In this document: positions 27,590-36,585 of the stretch, in pieces | How the letters are laid out: each line of letters opens with the position of its first letter | How positions within the stretch are numbered: the first letter of the stretch is position 1 | NCBI RefSeq assembly: GCF_004341885.1 | Contig: NZ_SLVX01000007.1 | Location: 124,001 to 188,000 of the forward strand | Direction of reading: 5' to 3' | DNA from: Shinella granuli | GTDB taxonomy: Bacteria > Pseudomonadota > Alphaproteobacteria > Rhizobiales > Rhizobiaceae | DNA length: 64,000 nucleotides | Program-made: the position numbers and the translations under genes | Notes under the pieces: model-generated | What the model was told of the DNA's origin: nothing | Databases searched by the model: none | The model's input: only the letters and a program-made list of their open reading frames with translations

Positions 27590-28168
27590 TCACTCTCCGC
27601 CGTCTTCTTGCGGCGGACGGCGGCGCCGGCTGCCCGGGCCGTCGTTCCCGTCATCCTCCAGGCCGGCGGCGACGGCGTCGATCAGAAGGCGCCCGCCTTC
27701 GAGGTCGATCTCCAGCACGGCCGCTTCGGAGAAGGGAATGAGCACGGGCCGCTTGCCGGGCCCCTTGAGTTCGAGAAGGTCGCCGGCGCCGAAATCGAAG
27801 ATGCCCGTCACCTTGCCGTGGCTGCGGCCGTCGGTATCGACGGCTTCCAGCCCTTCGAGGTCGGCATAGAAGAACTCGTCCTCGTCCAGTTCCTCGTCCG
27901 GGAGGTTGTCGCGCTCGATATAGAGATCGGTGCCGGTGAGCGCCTCGGCGGCATTGCGGTCGTTGACGCCGCGAAAGCGCACCACGACGACATTCTTCGC
28001 CTCGCGCACTTCGAGCACCTCGAAGGACCGGCCGTCCTCGGTGTGGAGATGGCCATAGTCGCCGATCGCCGTCGGGTCGATCGTATAGGATTTCACGCGG
28101 ACCTCGCCGCGCAGGCCCTGTGCCGCGCCGACGGTGCCCATGAGGACGGGATTTTCCAGTTTCGCCAT
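27590..28168 (-). CDS. rimM: Ribosome maturation factor RimM
   Basis: RimM assists late assembly of the 30S head near S19. The 192-residue protein has the N-terminal barrel ([20 protein letters not shown], residues 6-25; [15 protein letters not shown]) and the PRC-like C-terminal barrel ([36 protein letters not shown]). The C-terminus ends in a charged, Arg/Pro/Gly-rich tail of about 20 residues beyond the usual fold. It is between rpsP and trmD, the canonical order, but a terminator (28226-28259) separates it from rpsP. Confidence 0.96.
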   Translation of the reverse strand: MAKLENPVLMGTVGAAQGLRGEVRVKSYTIDPTAIGDYGHLHTEDGRSFEVLEVREAKNVVVVRFRGVNDRNAAEALTGTDLYIERDNLPDEELDEDEFFYADLEGLEAVDTDGRSHGKVTGIFDFGAGDLLELKGPGKRPVLIPFSEAAVLEIDLEGGRLLIDAVAAGLEDDGNDGPGSRRRRPPQEDGGE

Positions 28169-28225
28169 GGTTCGGTTCCGTGTGTATGGGACGCCTAGGC
28201 TTTATTACGTTCGCGCCACGGCTCC

Positions 28226-28259
28226 AAATGAAAACGGGCGGCATGAAACACGCCGCCCG
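28226..28259 (-). terminator. Terminator between rpsP and rimM
   Basis: On the minus strand CGGGCGGC, a 9-base loop, GCCGCCCG, then TTTTCATTT (plus-strand stem arms 28235-28242 and 28252-28259). Perfect 8-bp GC stem with T-rich tail; it implies that rimM-trmD has a separate promoter or depends on readthrough. Confidence 0.85.
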
Positions 28260-28294
28260 CCAGCTTGATGACAAACCTCGCCCCACCCACTGAC

Positions 28295-28320
28295 GTCATG
28301 CTCGGGCCTGACCCGAGCAC
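28295..28320. repeat. Single-arm copy of the CTCGGG intergenic repeat
   Basis: GTCATGCTCGGG-CCTGA-CCCGAGCAC is itself a hairpin and matches the left arm at 21061-21086 except for one base in the first 25. It lies between rpsP and rimM. Confidence 0.75.
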
Positions 28321-28347
28321 GACGGAGGAGGGGTTGGTCGCGAAGGA

Positions 28348-28713
28348 TTATTCGCCAGCGGCGGCAGCAGCGGCGTCTTCTTCCTTCTGCTTCTTCTCGG
28401 CAGCGCGCTCGAGGGCCTTCTTGCCCGGCTTTGCCTTTTCCGGGTTGTTGCGGGCGTCGCGCTTCACGACACCGGCCTCATCGAGGAAGCGGGCAACGCG
28501 GTCGGTCGGCTGGGCGCCCTTGGCGAGCCATTCCTTGGCGCGGTCGGCGTCGATCTGGACGCGGTTTGCGTCGTCCTTGCCGAGCATCGGGTTCCAGGAA
28601 CCGAGCTTTTCCAGGAAGCGGCCGTCGCGCGGCGAACGGGCGTCGGCAACGACGATCTGGTAGTACGGGCGCTTCTTGGAGCCACCGCGGGCGAGACGGA
28701 TTTTCAGGGACAT
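28348..28713 (-). CDS. rpsP: 30S ribosomal protein S16
   Basis: S16 is an early-assembling 30S protein. Residues 1-80 give the full fold ([57 protein letters not shown]). A 40-residue Lys/Ala/Glu tail extends it to 121 residues, against about 80 in E. coli. ATG 28713 is preceded by AAGGAG; the upstream in-frame ATG (28797) overlaps the chorismate mutase gene. It follows ffh and chorismate mutase on the same strand. Confidence 0.97.
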   Translation of the reverse strand: MSLKIRLARGGSKKRPYYQIVVADARSPRDGRFLEKLGSWNPMLGKDDANRVQIDADRAKEWLAKGAQPTDRVARFLDEAGVVKRDARNNPEKAKPGKKALERAAEKKQKEEDAAAAAAGE

Positions 28714-28747
28714 GTCATTACTCCTTGGATGTGACGTGAGCCGCTTT

Positions 28748-29071
28748 TCAAGCGGTGTTCTGGTTTGCGCCGCTGTGTTCAGCGGCAATGGCTTCATGGT
28801 GCCGGATCACCTCGTGGATGATGAAGTTCAGGAACTTCTCCGCGAAATCCGGATCCAGATTGGCATCCTTCGCCAGGCGGCGAAGGCGTTCGATCTGGTA
28901 TTCCTCGCGCGCCGGATCGGCCGGCGGCAGTTCATGCGTCGCCTTGAGCACGCCCACCGCCTGGGTACAGCGGAAGCGTTCGGCGAGCATATGCACAAGG
29001 GCAGCGTCGATATTGTCGATCGACTGCCGGTATTCCCCCAATTGCTGCTTGACCTTCGGATCGATCGTCAT
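28748..29071 (-). CDS. Chorismate mutase, AroQ class
   Basis: A 107-residue all-helical chorismate mutase that converts chorismate to prephenate for Phe and Tyr. Family signatures: [21 protein letters not shown] (as [10 protein letters not shown] then [11 protein letters not shown]) with the catalytic Arg, and [22 protein letters not shown] (as [12 protein letters not shown]) with the catalytic Lys, then [20 protein letters not shown]. The start ATG 29071 is 11 bases after the ffh stop; ATG 29086 overlaps ffh. Its place between ffh and rpsP, in a translation cluster, is a conserved oddity of rhizobia and links an aromatic enzyme to ribosome genes only by cotranscription. Confidence 0.92.
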   Translation of the reverse strand: MTIDPKVKQQLGEYRQSIDNIDAALVHMLAERFRCTQAVGVLKATHELPPADPAREEYQIERLRRLAKDANLDPDFAEKFLNFIIHEVIRHHEAIAAEHSGANQNTA

Positions 29072-29082
29072 GCCGCGTCCCC

Positions 29083-30645
29083 TCACTTCTTCTTCGGCAG
29101 GCCGGGAAGGCCCGGAAGGCCGCCGAGACCGGGCAGGCGTCCACCCCCGAGGCCCGGAAGGCCACCGCCACCGCCAAGGCCCGGCAGGCTGCCCGGCTTG
29201 ATGCCGGCGGCTTCCGCCTGCTTGGCGAGCGCCTCGAGCTGCTTCGGGTCCATCTTGGACAGGTCGGGCATGCCGCCCATGCCGCCGCCAAGGCCCATCT
29301 TGCTGGCAAGACCGCCCATCATCTGCTTCATCATGCCGCCCTTCTTGCCGCCCATCATCTTCATCATGTCCGCCATCTGGCGGTGCATCTTCAGAAGCTT
29401 GTTGATGTCGCTAGCATCGGTGCCGGAGCCGGCGGCGATGCGCTTCTTGCGGGAATGCTTGAGCAGGTCGGGATTGGCGCGCTCGGCCCTGGTCATCGAA
29501 TTGATGATGGCGATCTGGCGGGCGAACAGCTTGTCGTCGAGGCCGGCGGCGGACATCTTGTCCTTCATGCCGGCCATGCCGGGCATAAGCCCCATGATGC
29601 CGCCCATGCCGCCCATCTTCTGCATCTGTCCGAGCTGGTCGGCGAGGTCGTTGAGGTCGAACTTGCCCTTGGCCATCTTGGCGGCCATGGCGGCCGCCTT
29701 CTCGGCGTCGATATTCTCCGCCGCCTTCTCGACGAGCGAGACGATGTCGCCCATGCCGAGGATGCGGTCGGCGACGCGCCGGGGGTGGAATTCCTCCAGC
29801 TCGCCCATCTTCTCGCCGACGCCGATCAGCTTGATCGGCTTGCCGGTGACGGCGCGCATGGAAAGGGCCGCGCCGCCGCGGCCGTCGCCGTCCATGCGGG
29901 TCAGGACGAGGCCGGTGATGCCGACGCGGTCGTCGAAGTTGCGGGCGAGGTTGACGGCGTCCTGACCGGTCAGCGCATCGGCGACGAGCAGGATCTCGTG
30001 CGGATTGGACTTCCGCTTGATCTCCGCCATCTCGATCATCAGCGGCTCGTCGATATGGGTTCGGCCGGCGGTGTCGAGGATGACGACGTCATGGCCGCCG
30101 AGCTTTGCAGCCTGCACGGCGCGCGCGGCGATATCGGTCGGCGACTGGCCCGCGATGATCGGAAGGGTATCGATGCCAGTCTGCACGCCGAGCTGGCGAA
30201 GCTGCTCCTGCGCGGCCGGGCGGCGCGTGTCGAGCGAGGCCATCAGGACCTTCTTCTTGTCGCGCGTCTTCAACCGGTTGGCGATCTTGCCGGACGTCGT
30301 CGTCTTGCCGGAGCCCTGCAGACCCACCATCATGATGACCACGGGGGCGGCGGCGTTGAGGTCGATCGAAACGCCTTCGGAGCCGAGCATCGAGACCAGC
30401 TCGTCATGCACGAGCTTGACGACCATCTGGCCGGGCTTGATCGACTTCAGGATTTCCGCCCCGACGGCCTTTTCGCGCACGGCATCGGTGAAGGAGCGCA
30501 CCACTTCCAGCGCCACGTCCGCTTCGAGAAGCGCACGGCGGACCTCGCGCAGCGCCGCCGAGACATCGGCCTCGGAAAGCGCGCCACGGCCTGTCAGTCC
30601 ATTGAGAATGGAGCCAAGGCGGTCCTGGAGTGTTTCAAACATCAC
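29083..30645 (-). CDS. ffh: Signal recognition particle protein Ffh
   Basis: The SRP GTPase that with 4.5S RNA delivers membrane proteins to FtsY. The 520-residue protein has the N domain (FETLQDRLGSILNGLTGRG), G domain with GLQGSGKTTTSGKIA (about residues 107-121), DTRRPAAQEQL, DTAGRTHID and TRMDGDGRGGAAL, and a Met/Gly-rich M domain (MQKMGGMGGIMGLMPGM, then MMGGKKGGMMKQMMGG). The C-terminus is a PGLPKKK-type Gly/Pro/Leu repeat. Slightly longer than E. coli Ffh (453), owing to the C-terminal tail. Start could be 30645 or 30642 (Met-Met). First gene of the minus-strand ffh cluster. Confidence 0.97.
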   Translation of the reverse strand: MMFETLQDRLGSILNGLTGRGALSEADVSAALREVRRALLEADVALEVVRSFTDAVREKAVGAEILKSIKPGQMVVKLVHDELVSMLGSEGVSIDLNAAAPVVIMMVGLQGSGKTTTSGKIANRLKTRDKKKVLMASLDTRRPAAQEQLRQLGVQTGIDTLPIIAGQSPTDIAARAVQAAKLGGHDVVILDTAGRTHIDEPLMIEMAEIKRKSNPHEILLVADALTGQDAVNLARNFDDRVGITGLVLTRMDGDGRGGAALSMRAVTGKPIKLIGVGEKMGELEEFHPRRVADRILGMGDIVSLVEKAAENIDAEKAAAMAAKMAKGKFDLNDLADQLGQMQKMGGMGGIMGLMPGMAGMKDKMSAAGLDDKLFARQIAIINSMTRAERANPDLLKHSRKKRIAAGSGTDASDINKLLKMHRQMADMMKMMGGKKGGMMKQMMGGLASKMGLGGGMGGMPDLSKMDPKQLEALAKQAEAAGIKPGSLPGLGGGGGLPGLGGGRLPGLGGLPGLPGLPKKK

Positions 30646-30951
30646 GTCTTCCTTCTTGTTTCCACGTCAGGCGGAAACATCGGTGCCATCCGCGCCAAAA
30701 ACAAGACGCAAAGCCGAAAAGCACCCGAGGGCGCATCGCGCTGTCGGGTGTTGACCTCCGGGATCTGTTTATACCGCCAATAGGGTCCCGGTCGGTGGCT
30801 GCAAGTCTTGTTGCTTGTCGCAGATGGCGCGGCTTAAACAGCAAAGAGGCCGGAAAGTCAAGGACAGCGGGCAATTCCGCTACGCCGTAAATTTTCCGGG
30901 AGGTGGCGAGGGCGCATTGCAGTGCGGCGGGACGCAACCTATCTTTCACCG
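30646..30951. other. Divergent intergenic region ffh / MBL-fold gene
   Basis: About 306 bases with no supported gene. It holds a hairpin with T-tail in the ffh leader (30717-30750), a TATAAA-like -10 candidate on the minus strand (30770-30775) with no clear -35, and TTGCAGTGC at 30917-30925, a near match to the palindrome seen before ppa and sdhC. Confidence 0.6.
30717..30750 (-). promoter_or_regulatory. Hairpin with T-tail in the ffh leader (possible attenuator)
   Basis: On the minus strand CACCCGA, inner GCGC/GCGC pair, TCGGGTG, then CTTTTCGG. This terminator-like stem lies about 75 bases before the ffh start, in the direction of ffh transcription. Confidence 0.4.
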
Positions 30952-32034
30952 ATGAACCGTCGGACGTTCCTCAAATGGTCGGGCATCGGTGCGCTGGCGA
31001 CGCTCGCCGGCAGCGGCTTTGCGAGCCGCAGCCTTGCGGCCAAGCGCTATTATGACGGGCCGCTCAGCGACCATTTCGACGGCACGCATTTCTTCAATCC
31101 GAACGGCGAGGAGCCGAACAGCTTTTTCGAACTGATGCGCTGGCAGCTCGGGGGCGGGCGCTCCGCCTGGCCGCTCGACTGGCCGAGCCCCTTTCCATCA
31201 GCCGTTCCGGAACTGCGTATCGCCGGCGATCGCCTCGTCGTCACGCTGGCGGGCCATGCGGCGCTGCTCATCCAGACCGCCGGCCTCAATATCCTGACCG
31301 ATCCGGTCTGGAGCGACCGTGCAAGCCCGTTCACCTTCGCCGGGCCCAAGCGGGTCAACCCGCCGGGCATCCGCCTTGCCGACCTGCCGAAGATCGACCT
31401 CGTGCTCGTCACGCACAATCACTACGACCATCTCGACCTTGCGACGCTGAAAGCGCTCGCCGAGCGGGACGATTGCCGGATCGTCACGCCGCTCGGCAAT
31501 GATCGCATCATCGTGCCGACGGTCGACAGGGCGCGCATAACGACGATGGACTGGGGTCGCGCGCTGACGGTGGCTGACGGGGTGACGCTCCATTGCGAGC
31601 CCTGCCACCACTGGTCGGCGCGCGGGCTCGGCGACCGGCGCATGGCGCTCTGGTCCGCCTTTCTCATCGAGACGCCCGGCGGAAAGATCTACCATGTCGG
31701 CGATACCGGCTTTCACCAGGGCATCAACTACCGGGCGATCCGCGAGAAACATGGGCCGATCCGCCTGGCCAACCTGCCGTTCGGCGCCTATGAGCCGCGC
31801 TGGTTCATGCGTCCGCAACACCAGAACCCGGACGAGGCGGTTCAGGGCATGGTGGCCTCCGGTGCGGCCTATGTCGCCGGCCACCATTGGGGCACCTTCC
31901 GGCTGACGAACGAGGCGATCGACGAACCGCTCGCCGCGCTGGAAGCGGCGCTCGATGCGGCCGGCATCGCCCGCGAACGGTTTCGCGCGCTGCGGCCGGG
32001 CGAAGTGTTCGATGTTCCCGCTGTCGCGGTCTGA
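30952..32034 (+). CDS. Tat-exported metallo-beta-lactamase-fold hydrolase, NAPE-PLD-like
   Basis: A 360-residue hydrolase of the NAPE-PLD/UlaG branch. The N-terminus [20 protein letters not shown] is a twin-arginine signal, so the folded enzyme is exported. Zinc ligands are visible in [10 protein letters not shown] (HxHxDH, about residues 154-163), the next His region [21 protein letters not shown] and HHWGTF. The phospholipase D-like NAPE-PLD family cleaves N-acyl phospholipids; many bacterial members have unknown substrates. ATG 30952 is chosen because the RR motif follows at once. It ends about 80 bases before dapF on the same strand. Confidence 0.87.
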   Translation: MNRRTFLKWSGIGALATLAGSGFASRSLAAKRYYDGPLSDHFDGTHFFNPNGEEPNSFFELMRWQLGGGRSAWPLDWPSPFPSAVPELRIAGDRLVVTLAGHAALLIQTAGLNILTDPVWSDRASPFTFAGPKRVNPPGIRLADLPKIDLVLVTHNHYDHLDLATLKALAERDDCRIVTPLGNDRIIVPTVDRARITTMDWGRALTVADGVTLHCEPCHHWSARGLGDRRMALWSAFLIETPGGKIYHVGDTGFHQGINYRAIREKHGPIRLANLPFGAYEPRWFMRPQHQNPDEAVQGMVASGAAYVAGHHWGTFRLTNEAIDEPLAALEAALDAAGIARERFRALRPGEVFDVPAVAV

Positions 32035-32113
32035 GCAAGGCACTGGAAATCCGCGGGATTTTCCGCCATATACGGCCGCAAAGGGCGCGTTCGGCCCGGA
32101 TGGGCAGAGTGTA

Positions 32114-33013
32114 ATGACAAAGACGGTCGATTTCGCGAAGATGAACGGGCTGGGAAACATGATCCTGGTCGTGGACATGCGCGGCCGCAGCGATGTCGTG
32201 ACGCCGGAGGCGGCGATCGCGCTCAACGCCGATCCCGCCACCCGCTTCGACCAGATCATGGCGATCCACGACCCGCGGGTCGACGGAACGGATGCCTTCA
32301 TCGACATCCTCAACTGCGATGGCTCCAAGGCGCAGGCCTGCGGCAACGGCACGCGCTGCGTCGTGCAGGCGCTGGCCGCCGAGACGGGCAAGAAGGTCTT
32401 CACCTTCCAGACCGTCGCCGGCATCCTGAATGCCGTAGAGCATGAGGACGGCACGATTTCCGTCGACATGGGCAGGCCGGTCTTCGACTGGAACCGCATC
32501 CCGCTCGCCGAAGAGTTCTTCGACACGAGCCGCATCGAACTGCAGATCGGTCCGATCGACGCGCCGGTGCTGCATTCGCCGGCCGCCATGTCGATGGGCA
32601 ATCCGCATGCCGTCTTCTGGGTCGACCGCGATCCGATGAGCTTCGATCTCGAACGCTTCGGCCCCCTGCTGGAAAACCATCCGATGTTCCCCGAAAAGGC
32701 GAACATCACGCTGGCGCAGGTGACCTCGAATGCCTCGATGACGACCCGCACCTGGGAGCGCGGCGCCGGCCTGACGCTCGCCTGCGGCTCGGCCGCCTGC
32801 GCTGCCGGCGTTTCCGGCGCGCGCACGGGCCGCACGGGCCGCAAGGTCGCGATAACCGTCGCCAGCAGCCCGAACCGCGGCGTGCTGACCATCGAATGGC
32901 GCGGGGACGATCACGTCGTCATGACCGGGCCGGCCGAATGGGAGTGGTCGGGCATGCTCGATCCTTCGACCGGCGCCTTCCGCCGGGATGACGCCGAGGC
33001 GGCCGCCCTTTGA
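32114..33013 (+). CDS. dapF: Diaminopimelate epimerase
   Basis: Converts LL- to meso-diaminopimelate for lysine and peptidoglycan. The 299-residue protein carries both catalytic cysteines, in ACGNGTRC (about residues 75-82) and [10 protein letters not shown] (about 220-229), plus the [16 protein letters not shown]-terminus. ATG 32114 gives this canonical start; the in-frame ATG at 31955 lies inside the preceding gene. Its TGA stop overlaps the TTG start of mtaB. Confidence 0.96.
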   Translation: MTKTVDFAKMNGLGNMILVVDMRGRSDVVTPEAAIALNADPATRFDQIMAIHDPRVDGTDAFIDILNCDGSKAQACGNGTRCVVQALAAETGKKVFTFQTVAGILNAVEHEDGTISVDMGRPVFDWNRIPLAEEFFDTSRIELQIGPIDAPVLHSPAAMSMGNPHAVFWVDRDPMSFDLERFGPLLENHPMFPEKANITLAQVTSNASMTTRTWERGAGLTLACGSAACAAGVSGARTGRTGRKVAITVASSPNRGVLTIEWRGDDHVVMTGPAEWEWSGMLDPSTGAFRRDDAEAAAL

Positions 33014-34287
33014 GCGGCGTAGAGGTCATAACCTTCGGCTGTCGGCTCAACACCTACGAATCGGAAGTGATGCGCGCCGAGGCCGAGAAGGCGGGGCTGA
33101 ACAATGCCGTGCTTGTCAACACCTGCGCCGTGACGGGCGAGGCCGTGCGCCAGGCGCGCCAGGCGATCCGCCGGGCTCGGCGGGACAATCCGCATGCCCG
33201 CATCATCGTCACCGGCTGCGCGGCGCAGACGGAGAAGCACACCTTTGCCGACATGCCGGAAGTCGACGCCGTGCTCGGCAACGAGGAGAAGCTGAAAAGC
33301 GCCTCCTACCGCGCGCTGCCGGATTTCGGCGTTTCGGCGGAAGAGAAGCTGCGCGTCAACGACATCATGAGCGTGCGCGAGACCGCGCCGCAGATGGTGA
33401 AGCTGATCGACGGCCATGTGCGCGCCTTCGTGCAGGTGCAGAACGGCTGCGACCATCGCTGCACCTTCTGCATCATTCCCTATGGCCGGGGCAATTCCCG
33501 CTCGGTGCCGATGGGCGCCGTCGTCGACCAGGCGCGAAAGCTCACCGAGAGCGGCTACTGTGAGATCGTGCTGACCGGCGTCGACGCCACCAGCTACGGC
33601 GCGGACCTGCCGGGCCGGCCGAGCCTCGGATACCTCGCCAAGACGCTGTTGAAGCAGGTGCCGGACATCCGGCGTCTTCGCCTCTCCTCGATCGACAGCA
33701 TCGAGGCGGACGATCACCTCTGGGACCTCATCGCGGACGAACCGCGCTTCATGCCGCATCTGCATCTGTCGCTCCAGCATGGCGACGACCTGATCCTCAA
33801 GCGCATGAAGCGCCGCCATTCCAGCGCCGATGCGCGCGCCTTCTGCGGGCGCGTACGCGCGCTTCGCCCCGATATCAGTTTCGGCGCGGACATGATCGCC
33901 GGCTTCCCGACCGAAACGGAAGACATGTTCGCCAATGCGGCGCGGCTTGCGGAAGACTGCGGCATCGCCCATCTGCACGTCTTTCCCTACAGCCCGCGCC
34001 CGGGCACGCCGGCCGCGCGCATGCCGCAGCTCGACCGGGCGCTCGTCAAGGAGCGCGCAGGCCGCCTGCGCGAGACTGGAAAACGGCTCGCCGAGGCCCA
34101 TCTTGCTTCCATGATCGGGAAGCGGGAGATCATCCTCGTCGAGAACAACGGCCTCGCCCACACGGAAAATTTCACGCTCGTCGATGCCGCGGGCCTCAAG
34201 CCCCGCGACCTTGTGCCGGTCACGATCACCGGCCACAATGGCAGACACCTGACGATGCGGCCCGAAACCGCCCTCTCGCATAACTAG
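33010..34287 (+). CDS. mtaB: tRNA t6A37 methylthiotransferase MtaB
   Basis: A radical-SAM enzyme that adds a methylthio group to t6A37 of tRNAs for ANN codons. The 425-residue protein has the N-terminal MiaB/MtaB domain ([31 protein letters not shown]) with three cluster cysteines, then the radical-SAM motif [11 protein letters not shown] (about residues 150-160) and the TRAM-type C-terminus. The start is TTG at 33010, overlapping the dapF stop as TTGA; no better ATG exists near the family N-terminus. It works downstream of tsaD, which makes t6A (at 48979). Confidence 0.93.
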   Translation: MSGVEVITFGCRLNTYESEVMRAEAEKAGLNNAVLVNTCAVTGEAVRQARQAIRRARRDNPHARIIVTGCAAQTEKHTFADMPEVDAVLGNEEKLKSASYRALPDFGVSAEEKLRVNDIMSVRETAPQMVKLIDGHVRAFVQVQNGCDHRCTFCIIPYGRGNSRSVPMGAVVDQARKLTESGYCEIVLTGVDATSYGADLPGRPSLGYLAKTLLKQVPDIRRLRLSSIDSIEADDHLWDLIADEPRFMPHLHLSLQHGDDLILKRMKRRHSSADARAFCGRVRALRPDISFGADMIAGFPTETEDMFANAARLAEDCGIAHLHVFPYSPRPGTPAARMPQLDRALVKERAGRLRETGKRLAEAHLASMIGKREIILVENNGLAHTENFTLVDAAGLKPRDLVPVTITGHNGRHLTMRPETALSHN

Positions 34288-34301
34288 CGGACACATCCTT
34301 C

Positions 34302-35822
34302 ATGGCCCTCGGCTTCATCAAGAAGATCTTCACCTTCGGAAAAGACACCGCCCCCGAGCAGAAGCCGGAGGCGGAAGCGCCGGTCGTCGAGCCGAAGGTC
34401 GCCGAGGTCGCGCCTGAACCGGCCGCGGAAAGCCTAGAGCCTGCCGTCGTCGAGGAGCGGGACGCGCTGCTCGACGAGGCGGAGGCCGCCAATCCCGAAG
34501 CCGCGCAGCATGTGCCCGACGAAGCCGAGCCGGACATCTATCCGCTGCCGCACGCCCCGGATCTGCCCGTTGCGGAAGACCCGGTCGCGCCCGCCGAGAT
34601 GGAGACCGCCGGTGGCCCGGCGGATGACGCGCCGGCGCCCGATACGGTGGAGGATTCTACCGAGGAAGAGCCAGTCGCTCCCGTCGAGGAGATCGTCGAT
34701 GCGGAGCCCGTAGCGGCGGAAGAGATCATCGAGCCGCAGGATGAGATCGTCCCGGCCGAAGAAACGGCGCCTGCGGAGACGGAAGACCCGGTCCTCGAAG
34801 AGGCGATCCGCAGCGAGCCGAAGGCCGAGGCGCCCGCCTTGCCGAAGGGTTTTGCGACGGCCGCGCGCGAACCGGTCGTGGACGTCCCGGCGCCGCAGGT
34901 GAAGCGCACCTGGTTCCAGCGCCTGCGCGAGGGGCTTGCCCGCACCTCCTCGCAGCTCACCGGCCAGATCAGCAGCCTCTTCACCAAGCGCAAGCTCGAC
35001 GACGATACGCTGCAGGACCTCGAAGACCTGCTGATCCAGGCCGATCTTGGCGTGGAGACGGCGCTGCGCATCACCGATACGCTCGCCTCCGAGCGCTACG
35101 GCAAGGACGTCACGGGCGCGGATGTGTCGCGCATCATGGCGAGCGAGATCACCAAGGTCCTCGATCCCGTCGCCAAGCCGCTGGCGCTCGACCTCAACCA
35201 CAAGCCGCATGTCATCCTCGTCGTCGGCGTCAACGGCACCGGCAAGACGACGACGATCGGCAAGCTCGCGGCCAAGCTCTCGGGCGCGGGCCTGAAGGTG
35301 ATGATGGCGGCGGGCGATACGTTCCGTGCGGCGGCCATCGAGCAGCTGAAGATCTGGGCGGAGCGCACGGGCTCCGACATCGTCTCCTCGAAGCTCGGCG
35401 CGGATGCGGCGGGGCTCGCCTATGAAGCCTATGAGCAGGCGAAGCTGAAGAAGAGCGACGTCCTGATCATCGACACGGCCGGCCGCCTGCAGAACAAGAC
35501 GGAGCTGATGGCGGAGCTGGAGAAGATCGTGCGCGTGCTCGGCAAGCTCGATCCCGACGCCCCGCACACCGTTCTCCAGACGCTCGATGCGACGACCGGG
35601 CAGAACGCCCTGAACCAGGTGGAGATTTTCCGCAATGTCGCGGGCGTCTCGGGCCTGATCATGACAAAATTGGACGGTACGGCCCGCGGCGGCATCCTTG
35701 TGGCGATTGCCGCCAAGCACAAGCTGCCGGTCTATTTCATCGGTGTCGGGGAGGGGATCGACGATCTCGAACCCTTCGAGGCCAAGGATTTCGCGGAAGC
35801 GATCGCAGGAGTTGAGGCATGA
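34302..35822 (+). CDS. ftsY: Signal recognition particle receptor FtsY
   Basis: Receptor GTPase that docks Ffh-SRP at the membrane. The first about 195 residues form a very acidic Glu/Pro/Ala-rich A domain (for example [17 protein letters not shown]). The NG domain follows: [40 protein letters not shown] (about residues 309-328), [32 protein letters not shown] and [12 protein letters not shown]. The length of 506 is close to E. coli (497). Its last 4 bases overlap the ispZ start (ATGA). Physically close to ffh, its partner, but on the other strand. Confidence 0.97.
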   Translation: MALGFIKKIFTFGKDTAPEQKPEAEAPVVEPKVAEVAPEPAAESLEPAVVEERDALLDEAEAANPEAAQHVPDEAEPDIYPLPHAPDLPVAEDPVAPAEMETAGGPADDAPAPDTVEDSTEEEPVAPVEEIVDAEPVAAEEIIEPQDEIVPAEETAPAETEDPVLEEAIRSEPKAEAPALPKGFATAAREPVVDVPAPQVKRTWFQRLREGLARTSSQLTGQISSLFTKRKLDDDTLQDLEDLLIQADLGVETALRITDTLASERYGKDVTGADVSRIMASEITKVLDPVAKPLALDLNHKPHVILVVGVNGTGKTTTIGKLAAKLSGAGLKVMMAAGDTFRAAAIEQLKIWAERTGSDIVSSKLGADAAGLAYEAYEQAKLKKSDVLIIDTAGRLQNKTELMAELEKIVRVLGKLDPDAPHTVLQTLDATTGQNALNQVEIFRNVAGVSGLIMTKLDGTARGGILVAIAAKHKLPVYFIGVGEGIDDLEPFEAKDFAEAIAGVEA

Positions 35823-36469
35823 GCAAGGCAACGCTGGACGCCCCGGCCAAGGCGGAGGAGAAGATCAGCCCGCTCCTCAAGATGGTGCTGGAACTCGGCC
35901 CCCTCGTCGTGTTCTTCTTCGCCAATTCCCGCGGTGAGTGGCTGGCCGCGCAGTTTCCGGTTCTGGCCGAGATGGGCGGGCCGATCTTCATCGCCACGGG
36001 CCTCTTCATGGCGGCGACGGCGATCGCCCTCGTCGTCTCCTGGGTCCTGACGCGCACCCTGCCGATGATGCCGCTGATATCAGGCATCGTCGTCTTCGTC
36101 TTCGGCGCGCTGACGCTCTGGCTGCAGAACGACACCTTCATCAAGATGAAGCCGACCATCGTCAATTCGCTGTTCGGCGCCATCCTGCTCGGCGGCCTTC
36201 TCTTCGGTAAATCGCTGCTCGGCTACGTCTTCCACGCCGCCTTCAGGCTCACCGACGAGGGCTGGCGCAAGCTGACGCTGCGCTGGGGCCTGTTCTTCGT
36301 CTTCCTCGCGGTGCTGAACGAGGTTGTGTGGCGCTCCTTCTCGACGGATTTCTGGGTGGCCTTCAAGGTCTGGGGCACCATGCCCATCACCATTCTCTTC
36401 ACGCTGTCGCAGATGCCGCTGATCATGCGCCACTCCGTCGAGCAGCCGGAAGAGGGCAAGGCGCCCTGA
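35819..36469 (+). CDS. ispZ: Inner-membrane septation protein (YciB/IspZ family)
   Basis: A 216-residue membrane protein with about five to six helices. It fits the YciB family: [20 protein letters not shown] (residues 20-39), a long hydrophobic run to [21 protein letters not shown] (as [17 protein letters not shown]), and [20 protein letters not shown]. YciB is implicated in envelope synthesis and septation; the mechanism is not known. Starts with ATGA overlapping the ftsY stop, so translation is coupled. Slightly longer at the N-terminus than the E. coli form (179). Confidence 0.92.
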   Translation: MSKATLDAPAKAEEKISPLLKMVLELGPLVVFFFANSRGEWLAAQFPVLAEMGGPIFIATGLFMAATAIALVVSWVLTRTLPMMPLISGIVVFVFGALTLWLQNDTFIKMKPTIVNSLFGAILLGGLLFGKSLLGYVFHAAFRLTDEGWRKLTLRWGLFFVFLAVLNEVVWRSFSTDFWVAFKVWGTMPITILFTLSQMPLIMRHSVEQPEEGKAP

Positions 36470-36472
36470 GGC

Positions 36473-36534
36473 GCGTCATCGTCCTGTCACCGAATCTTGG
36501 GTGAACCGTCATCGTCCCGTTACCGGACTGACAT
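36473..36534 (+). promoter_or_regulatory. PHO-box array upstream of phoD (candidate PhoB sites)
   Basis: Seven-base units begin at exact 11-base intervals: GCGTCAT (36473), CTGTCAC (36484), CCGTCAT (36506), CCGTTAC (36517) and CTGACAT (36528); the slot at 36495 does not match. The consensus PhoB half-site is CTGTCAT with 4-base spacers. The array ends 52 bases before the alkaline phosphatase start. Confidence 0.7.
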
Positions 36535-36585
36535 GCCCGGGACTCATGGTCTGCCCGTCGATTCGCGGGCTTGGCCGGAGGTGGC

